5,195 nucleotides of DNA from assembly GCA_024645145.1 (NCBI GenBank), contig JAHEGL010000412.1, positions 1-5,195 on the forward strand, written 5' to 3'. Source of the stretch: Planktotalea sp. Its GTDB lineage: Bacteria; Pseudomonadota; Alphaproteobacteria; Rhodobacterales; Rhodobacteraceae. A model generated the notes under the pieces. It did not search any database and was not told the origin of the DNA. It worked only from the letters and a program-made list of their open reading frames with translations. Made by a program: the position numbers and the translations under genes. Shown here in pieces: positions 1 through 5,195 of this stretch. The number at the start of each line of letters is the position of its first letter. Positions within the stretch are counted from its first letter, which is position 1.

Positions 1-2714
1 AGCTCGTAAAAACCACTGTCGAAGAAGCCCGCGCTGAATGGCCCGAAGCGCTGCAAGCCTCTATCGACGTGGGCACATCTAATGACCAATCCCGCACAGT
101 TGGCTCTATGGTGAGCCAGCTTGAAGGTTCTGTTCTGACCGCGATCGCCCTTGTGATGATCGTTGTTCTTGCAGCTCTAGGCACGCGCCCGGCCCTATTG
201 GTCGGCTTCGCGATCCCTACGTCATTCCTGCTTTGCTTCGTCTTTCTTGCCGTGATGGAAGTGACCATTTCAAACATCGTGATGTTCGGTCTGATCCTTG
301 CCGTTGGGATGTTGGTCGATGGCGCCATTGTTGTGGTCGAATATGCAGACAAACGTATCGCTGACGGCTCTGGCCCGATGGACGCCTATGTTGAAGCCGC
401 AAAGCGCATGTTCTGGCCCATCGTTTCTTCCACAGCGACAACGCTTTGTGCGTTTTTGCCGATGCTGTTCTGGCCTGGTGTCCCTGGTCAATTCATGGGC
501 ATGCTCCCGGTCACGCTGATCTTCGTTCTGTCTGCGTCCTTAGTCGTCGCGCTTGTCTATCTGCCTGTTATGGGCGGCGTAACAGGTCGCTTGAGCCGCG
601 CATTTGGCAACACGTCTGATGCATTGCGCGCCAAGTTCCCATGGATCGTGCGCGCCATTTTGGTGCCGCCAGCGCTTTACACTGTCTTTCTTGGGGCAAT
701 GCAGGTCTTAAACCCAGGATATCTTTTTGGTGGAATGCCAATTGCTGAGGGCTTCGTTGGCGCGCTGCCCGGTATCGCCCTATTCCTTTTTGGTGCCTTT
801 GCGGCCTGCGTCACGCTTGGTGCCGCCAAATTTGAGCACAAGCGGACCAAGATCAAAGCAGGTCATCGCCGCACGCTCTTTGGTGTTTTGATCAAAGGCA
901 TCACCGGCAATCCGATCATGCCATTGGTCTCTATTGCAGCTGTTGGTTTCTTTGTGATGAGCACGTTCAGCTACTTTGGTGAGAACAACAATGGCGTTGA
1001 ATTCTTTGTTGAGAGTGAACCAGAACAGGCCATCGTCTATGTGCTCGCGCGCGGAAACTTGTCCCTGTCCGAAAAAGACCGTCTTGTCGCCAAGGCGGAA
1101 GACGTCGTCCTAAAGCACCCAGGCGTGCAAAGCGCATTTGCGTTCGCGGGCGAAGGTGGCTTGAATACAGACGCCTCTGGCGCATCGACGCCAAAGGAAA
1201 CGATTGGCCAGATCCAGCTAGAAACAATCCCTTGGGAAGATCGCGTAGACCGCCCAGAACTTGACGGCGATACCGTGATCGCAGAACTCACACGCGATCT
1301 GCAAAAGATCCCTGGGATTGAGATTGAGATCCTTGCCCAAGCGCGAGGTCCTGCCTCTGGCAAGCCAGTTCAGCTACGCTTGAAAGCAGATGATTGGGAT
1401 AACCTTCTAGACGCAACTGCGCTCGCGCGCGCGCAGTTCGAAACGACTGAAGGTTTGAAGCTGATTGAAGATACACGTCCTTTGCCGGGTATTGACTGGC
1501 AAATTGACGTTGACGTGCAAAAAGCTGGTCGCTACGGCGCGGACGTGGCGACGGTTGGCGGCATAGTTCAGCTTGTGACTCGTGGCTTGCTGTTGGATAC
1601 GATGCGCGTTGACAGCTCGGATGAAGAGATCGAAATTCGTGTTCGTTTGCCCGAAGAAGATCGTGTTCTCAGCACCCTCGACACGCTCAAGGTGCGCACG
1701 CGTGATGGCCTAATCCCACTAAGCAATTTCACCACTCGCAAACCTGTCCAGAAACTGGCCGAGATCAATAGGATCGATCAGAAGCGCTATTTTGACGTAA
1801 AAGCAGCTGTTGAAAGCGATCTTACAAAATCAGTTATTGGCGAGGATGGCGAAGCAAAAGACGTGCCCATCACCCCGAATGAACGCATTATTGCGCTCAC
1901 CGAATGGTTGGAAACAGAGCCGTTTCCTGCTGGCGTGGACTGGGAATGGACTGGCGATCAAGAGGACGAGGCCGAAAGCCAGCGCTTCCTATCGACTGCT
2001 TTTGCGGGTGCTTTGGGTTTGATGTTCATCATCCTGCTTGCACAGTTCAACAGCTTTTATAACTCCGTCTTGGTCCTTCTTGCGGTGATCCTGTCTACGA
2101 CAGGCGTGCTTATTGGTATGCTTGTGATGGATCAGGCCTTCTCCATCATTATGACGGGTACAGGCATTGTGGCACTCGCCGGGATTGTGGTGAACAACAA
2201 CATTGTTCTGATTGATACCTACCAAGAATACAGTCGCTACATGCCAAGGATCGAAGCCATCGTGCGCACTGCCGAAGATCGTATTCGCCCTGTTTTGCTG
2301 ACGACGATTACAACGATGGCTGGTCTGGCTCCGATGATGTTCGGTCTGAGCTTAGACTTCATCGGTGGTGGTTTCACAGTCAATAGCCCGACAGCCCTTT
2401 GGTGGAAGCAACTTGCAACAGCAGTGGTCTTCGGACTTGGTATCGCGACGGTTCTGACACTTGTGTTCACACCTTCGATGCTGGCCCTTCGCGTCTGGAC
2501 GACGACTTACATTCAATGGATCGCGCGTCTGCTTGCCAAATTGTCGATGGGGCGTTCAAGCGCTGCTGCACGCGACTGGGCGCTGCAACGCGAAGCACGT
2601 CGCATAAAAGCGCCAATAATCCTTTGGGAAGACGATGACGAGACGGATGAAGACTTTGCGCCAGAGGCAGAACCAGCGATGATCATGGTTTCACCGCTCA
2701 AAGCTGCCGAGTAA
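1..2714 (+). CDS. RND family efflux transporter permease, C-terminal part (5' end outside window)
   Basis: Inner-membrane permease of the resistance-nodulation-division superfamily; members export drugs, metals or other small molecules using the proton gradient, usually with a periplasmic adaptor and an outer-membrane channel. The frame is open from the left edge (first full codon at 3), so the GTG at 69 is only an internal valine. The visible 903 residues (numbered from the codon at 3) start at the end of the first porter domain. TM2-TM6 lie at about residues 45-190, TM7 at 305-325, the second porter region at about 330-660 and TM8-TM12 at 663-830. A cytoplasmic tail with an acidic run (WEDDDETDEDF) follows. 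TM4 has VDGAIVVVE (D106, G107) and TM10 has VVNNNIVLID (N731), so only one of AcrB's D407, D408 and K940 is matched. The TM6-TM7 loop is unusually long, with two extra hydrophobic segments. By alignment with AcrB about 300 residues are missing on the left. Family assignment is firm; substrate cannot be told. It converges on the ABC gene and stops at TAA 2712-2714. Confidence 0.95.
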   Translation, partial: LVKTTVEEARAEWPEALQASIDVGTSNDQSRTVGSMVSQLEGSVLTAIALVMIVVLAALGTRPALLVGFAIPTSFLLCFVFLAVMEVTISNIVMFGLILAVGMLVDGAIVVVEYADKRIADGSGPMDAYVEAAKRMFWPIVSSTATTLCAFLPMLFWPGVPGQFMGMLPVTLIFVLSASLVVALVYLPVMGGVTGRLSRAFGNTSDALRAKFPWIVRAILVPPALYTVFLGAMQVLNPGYLFGGMPIAEGFVGALPGIALFLFGAFAACVTLGAAKFEHKRTKIKAGHRRTLFGVLIKGITGNPIMPLVSIAAVGFFVMSTFSYFGENNNGVEFFVESEPEQAIVYVLARGNLSLSEKDRLVAKAEDVVLKHPGVQSAFAFAGEGGLNTDASGASTPKETIGQIQLETIPWEDRVDRPELDGDTVIAELTRDLQKIPGIEIEILAQARGPASGKPVQLRLKADDWDNLLDATALARAQFETTEGLKLIEDTRPLPGIDWQIDVDVQKAGRYGADVATVGGIVQLVTRGLLLDTMRVDSSDEEIEIRVRLPEEDRVLSTLDTLKVRTRDGLIPLSNFTTRKPVQKLAEINRIDQKRYFDVKAAVESDLTKSVIGEDGEAKDVPITPNERIIALTEWLETEPFPAGVDWEWTGDQEDEAESQRFLSTAFAGALGLMFIILLAQFNSFYNSVLVLLAVILSTTGVLIGMLVMDQAFSIIMTGTGIVALAGIVVNNNIVLIDTYQEYSRYMPRIEAIVRTAEDRIRPVLLTTITTMAGLAPMMFGLSLDFIGGGFTVNSPTALWWKQLATAVVFGLGIATVLTLVFTPSMLALRVWTTTYIQWIARLLAKLSMGRSSAAARDWALQREARRIKAPIILWEDDDETDEDFAPEAEPAMIMVSPLKAAE

Positions 2715-2724
2715 CAGCAAACGT

Positions 2725-2748
2725 AGGGTGCGTGGTACCACGCACCCT
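2725..2748. repeat. Perfect 24-bp palindrome between convergent genes (REP-like element or bidirectional terminator)
   Basis: The left arm AGGGTGCGTGGT (2725-2736) is followed directly by its exact reverse complement (2737-2748), with GGTACC at the centre. As RNA it would form a 10-bp GC-rich stem with a GUAC loop from either strand. It fills over half of the 42-bp gap between the stop of the RND gene (2714) and the stop of the ABC gene (2757), where a shared transcript end is expected. No T-run follows the stem on either strand, so it is not a canonical intrinsic terminator. The GTAGGGTGCGT...ACGCACCC pattern resembles REP-type palindromes scattered between genes in many proteobacteria. That resemblance is from memory, and copy number cannot be judged from a single occurrence. 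It may also protect the 3' ends of both mRNAs. Confidence 0.75.
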
Positions 2749-2756
2749 CCTCAGCG

Positions 2757-4571
2757 CTAAGCAGCCTCTTCAGATTGCTGACGGTGCCAAAGGCCTGCAT
2801 ATCGCCCTGAAAGCTCCAAAAGCTCCGCATGACTGCCCTGCTCAGCGATTTGCCCATCGGCGAGAACGACAATCCGATCTGCATCCGCAATTGTCGACAA
2901 GCGGTGCGCAATTGTGATCACCGTGCGCCCCTCAGCGGCCTTTGCCAAAGCGTCCTGAATTTCATGCTCGGTCCCGCTATCCAGTGCAGAAGTCGCCTCA
3001 TCCAGCAACAAAATGGGCGGGTTTTTGAGCAAAGTGCGTGCAATGCCCACACGTTGCTTTTCCCCACCAGACAGCTTCAATCCACGCTCTCCTACAGTCG
3101 TCTCATAGCCATCAGGCAGCGCCATAATGAAATCATGGATCTGGGCCGCGCGCGCAGCATCTTCAATCTCGCCATGGCTAGCGCCGTCTTTGCCGTAGGC
3201 AATATTGTAGCGGATGGTGTCGTTGAATAGCACCGTGTCTTGCGGAACGACGCCAATGGCATCATGCAAACTGGTCTGCGTCACATCGCGCACATCCTGC
3301 CCATCAATCTCCAAACTGCCACCATTCACATCATAAAAGCGAAACAACAATCGCCCAATCGTAGACTTGCCAGACCCGGACGGCCCGACAATCGCAATGT
3401 TCTGACCCGCAGGCACGTCCAGATCTACGCCCTTCAAAATCGGGCGCGCTTCATCATAGCCAAAATGAACATCATTCAGCTTCACGTGCCCACCCGCAAT
3501 GGCCAGATCCTTAGCACTATCTTTGTTCGCAACTTCTGGCGGCTGCTCAAGCAGATCGAACATTTCGCCCATATCGACCAAAGCTTGGCGAATTTCACGA
3601 TAAACTGTGCCAAGGAAATTCAGCGGCATCGTGATTTGGATCATGTAGGCATTCACCATCACAAAATCACCAACGCTCATATTGCCATTCTGAACGCCCA
3701 TGGCCGCCATCACCATGACCACAATCAAACCCGTCGTGATCAGAAACGCCTGACCAAAATTCAAAAACGCGAGTGAGTATGAGGTCTTTAGAGCCGCTTC
3801 TTGGTACAGTGCCATCGCACTGTCATAGCGCCGCGCCTCGCGGGTCTCTGCACCAAAGTACTTCACAGTTTCAAAGTTCAAAAGGCTATCTATCGCCTTT
3901 TGATTCGCGTCTGTATCTTGGTCATTCATTTGCTTGCGCAACTTCACGCGCCACTCTGTCACCGCAAATGTGAACCACACATAAAAGGCTATCGTGACAA
4001 AAACTGCCGCCAGATACCAAACATCGAACAGAAAGAAGAGAACGCCAGCGATCATCAACAACTCAAGGATCAACGGGCCAATCGAAAACAATAAAAAGCG
4101 CAGCAAGAACTCAACGCCTTTGACACCGCGTTCGATAATCCGGCTCAAGCCACCTGTTTTGCGCCCGATATGATACCTCATCGATAATCTGTGAATGTGT
4201 TCAAAGGTTTGCAGTGCCAGCGCGCGCAATGCACCCTGCGCAACTTTCGCAAAAACCGCATCACGCAATTGCTGAAACCCGTTGGACATCAGACGCGCTA
4301 AACCATACGCAATCGTTAAGCCAACCGCGCCCACGGCCAAATCAGGTGCGCCCGCATCAGACAAGGCATCAACCGCACGCGCATATAAAAGCGGAGTTCC
4401 AACAGCAACAATCTTAGCAACCAAGAGCATCGCCAAAGCAATCACAACCCGCTGTTTAACCCATAATTTATCTTCGGGCCAAAGATAGGGCGCGACACGA
4501 CGTATAACCCGCCAGCCTGAAACCCGTTGCTCTTTAGAAAGAGCGGCATCTGTAGGGATCATACTTCTCAT
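2757..4571 (-). CDS. atm1: Atm1-type ABC half-transporter (fused permease and ATPase, ABCB7/HMT1 family)
   Basis: Complete 604-residue inner-membrane ABC exporter half, expected to work as a homodimer. Family members export glutathione conjugates or sulfur species, linked to heavy-metal tolerance and Fe-S/thiol homeostasis. The permease domain (about residues 20-330) has six likely membrane segments near 41-65, 78-98, 156-178, 181-204, 267-292 and 298-325. The ATPase domain (about 360-600) has an A-loop tyrosine Y372, Walker A GPSGSGKST 396-404, Q-loop Q444, signature LSGGE 500-504, Walker B ILLLDE 520-525, D-loop SALD 528-531 and switch H556; none is missing. EWRVKLR (R208, R212) and NFGQ (N271, Q274) match the glutathione-contacting Arg, Arg, Asn and Gln of Novosphingobium Atm1; length and the PYLWP, LNFETVKYFGAE and VTQTSLHDAIG segments also agree. 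ATG at 4571 is preferred over ATG at 4562 because GAGGA lies 9 nt before it. It follows the LysM gene after 64 bp. A transporter specialised for another thiol compound cannot be excluded. Confidence 0.95.
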   Translation of the reverse strand: MRSMIPTDAALSKEQRVSGWRVIRRVAPYLWPEDKLWVKQRVVIALAMLLVAKIVAVGTPLLYARAVDALSDAGAPDLAVGAVGLTIAYGLARLMSNGFQQLRDAVFAKVAQGALRALALQTFEHIHRLSMRYHIGRKTGGLSRIIERGVKGVEFLLRFLLFSIGPLILELLMIAGVLFFLFDVWYLAAVFVTIAFYVWFTFAVTEWRVKLRKQMNDQDTDANQKAIDSLLNFETVKYFGAETREARRYDSAMALYQEAALKTSYSLAFLNFGQAFLITTGLIVVMVMAAMGVQNGNMSVGDFVMVNAYMIQITMPLNFLGTVYREIRQALVDMGEMFDLLEQPPEVANKDSAKDLAIAGGHVKLNDVHFGYDEARPILKGVDLDVPAGQNIAIVGPSGSGKSTIGRLLFRFYDVNGGSLEIDGQDVRDVTQTSLHDAIGVVPQDTVLFNDTIRYNIAYGKDGASHGEIEDAARAAQIHDFIMALPDGYETTVGERGLKLSGGEKQRVGIARTLLKNPPILLLDEATSALDSGTEHEIQDALAKAAEGRTVITIAHRLSTIADADRIVVLADGQIAEQGSHAELLELSGRYAGLWHRQQSEEAA

Positions 4572-4580
4572 ATCGCGGCG

Positions 4581-4585
4581 TCCTC
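4581..4585 (-). promoter_or_regulatory. Ribosome binding site of the Atm1-type ABC gene
   Basis: GAGGA on the minus strand, complementary to the anti-Shine-Dalgarno sequence, ends 9 nt before the ATG at 4569-4571. For the alternative in-frame ATG at 4560-4562 the spacing would be 18 nt, too long, so this site decides the start in favour of the upstream ATG. Confidence 0.7.
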
Positions 4586-4635
4586 AAGCTTGGACCTCAC
4601 AAATAAGCATACGAATTGGGAATGACCAGTGAAGG

Positions 4636-5195
4636 TCAGTCTGGAACTGTGAAAACTTGTCCTGGATAGATCAAATCTGGATCTTTGATCGACTCTGCAT
4701 TCGCCTCGACCACTCGCGCATACAGCCTGCCACTGCCATACCGCTCTTGCGCGATCGCCCAAAGCGTGGCGCCAGGTTGGACCGTCACCGTTTGGATCAG
4801 CTTTTTAGGCTCTGTCGCAGCGGCCAAAACCTCTGGTTCCTCGCGCTTGAAAGGCGTTTCAACCCGCGCAACCACATCGCCCGCCTTGTTCAACTCATCC
4901 ACGCGAAGGGTATAAATACCGGTGTCCACCGCCGGCAAACCCGCTTGCCAATCCCCGCTTGCAGCAATCTGCGACGTGGCGACCGGGCGATTGTCCAAAT
5001 AGACACGCACAAACTCTCCGGCGCCTGTTCCAGTTAAAGCAACATCGCCTGCATCATCATATGAGATCGAGCCAAGCAAACTCGTCATAGCGTCCGGTTT
5101 TGGAGCATTTGTTGCCTGCAAAACGCGCACACCTTCGTCCGTCGCCAAAAGTATGACAGGCCGTTGTGGCTCCGGTGCTGCTTCAGGCTCAGATT
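4636..5195 (-). CDS. LysM peptidoglycan-binding domain protein, C-terminal part (5' end outside window)
   Basis: The frame stays open to the right edge (first full codon 5191-5193), so the start lies beyond the window. The only start-like codon near the edge, TTG at 5148, sits inside a continuous Pro/Glu/Ala-rich stretch (SEPEAAPEPQRPVILL) and is not a credible start. The visible 185 residues run in order as follows: a Pro/Ala/Glu-rich linker; the segment LATDEGVRVLQ; an Ig-like beta-rich segment of about 75 residues (ISYDDAGDVALTGTG to RVETPFKRE, nt 4846-5070); a short Ala/Glu/Lys linker; and a C-terminal LysM domain (nt about 4639-4791; VTVQPGATLWAIAQERYG to LIYPGQVFTVP). LysM domains bind N-acetylglucosamine in peptidoglycan, which suggests a periplasmic or envelope location. 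Related Rhodobacteraceae proteins, from memory, start with one N-terminal membrane helix and carry further Ig-like repeats; here that part is not visible. No catalytic domain is seen. It ends in TGA, 64 bp before the ABC gene on the same strand. Confidence 0.9.
   Translation of the reverse strand, partial: SEPEAAPEPQRPVILLATDEGVRVLQATNAPKPDAMTSLLGSISYDDAGDVALTGTGAGEFVRVYLDNRPVATSQIAASGDWQAGLPAVDTGIYTLRVDELNKAGDVVARVETPFKREEPEVLAAATEPKKLIQTVTVQPGATLWAIAQERYGSGRLYARVVEANAESIKDPDLIYPGQVFTVPD

Noticed and set aside
69..71. GTG as the start of the RND gene
   Set aside because: The frame is open to position 3 and the upstream residues (TTVEEARAEWPEAL) match the end of the RND porter domain before TM2, so the gene begins outside the window.
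1422..1435. Alternating CG run (CTCGCGCGCGCGCA) inside the RND gene, possibly Z-DNA-like
   Set aside because: It encodes Ala-Leu-Ala-Arg-Ala in frame within a porter helix and is short. Codon choice explains it.
2513..2911. Minus-strand open frame of 132 codons across the convergent gap
   Set aside because: It overlaps the ends of both real genes and passes through the palindrome. The product shows no domain, and both overlapped frames are clearly the coding ones.
3240..3776. Plus-strand open frame of 178 codons, with a similar one at 2829-3230, opposite the ABC gene
   Set aside because: Both lie wholly antisense to conserved parts of the Atm1-type transporter. Their products are rich in His, Arg, Gln and Asn with no recognisable domain, as expected of shadow frames of a real gene.
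4606..4633. Possible minus-strand promoter between the LysM and ABC genes (TTCACT at 4628-4633, TATGCT at 4606-4611, 16-bp spacing)
   Set aside because: Each box matches only four of six consensus bases and the -35 box touches the end of the LysM gene. A match this weak is expected by chance.
5146..5148. TTG as the start of the LysM gene
   Set aside because: The frame continues to the right edge with a Pro/Glu-rich linker typical of this protein type, and no signal peptide or membrane anchor follows the TTG.

Overview
The window looks like chromosomal DNA of an alphaproteobacterium, most likely Rhodobacterales (Roseobacter/Rhodobacteraceae group). This is inferred from recalled protein similarity, not from a search. 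Three things point there: the LysM protein has the C-terminal layout familiar from Rhodobacteraceae, the ABC transporter resembles alphaproteobacterial Atm1 proteins such as that of Novosphingobium, and the RND permease carries the VDGAIVVVE and VVNNNIVLID motifs common in alphaproteobacterial efflux pumps.

Layout: (1) Positions 1-2714, plus strand: the C-terminal ~903 codons of an inner-membrane RND efflux permease. Its first ~300 residues lie left of the window. (2) Positions 2715-2756: a 42-bp convergent intergenic gap containing a perfect 24-bp palindrome (2725-2748) with no T-run on either side. (3) Positions 2757-4571, minus strand: a complete 604-aa Atm1-type ABC half-exporter with all nucleotide-binding motifs and the residues that contact glutathione in the Novosphingobium homologue. 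(4) Positions 4572-4635: a 64-bp gap with the ribosome binding site of the ABC gene. (5) Positions 4636-5195, minus strand: the C-terminal part of a LysM peptidoglycan-binding protein with an Ig-like segment, running off the right edge.

The LysM gene and the ABC gene are in the same direction, LysM first, and are probably co-transcribed. The RND gene converges on them and is probably a separate unit, perhaps with a membrane-fusion partner upstream outside the window. Coding density is close to complete. I see no tRNA, rRNA, CRISPR, insertion sequence, phage or defence gene.

I do not find a new biological system here. The points most worth a second look are two extra hydrophobic segments in the central loop of the RND permease, the altered proton-relay positions in that protein, and the palindrome between the convergent genes, which resembles a dispersed REP-type element.
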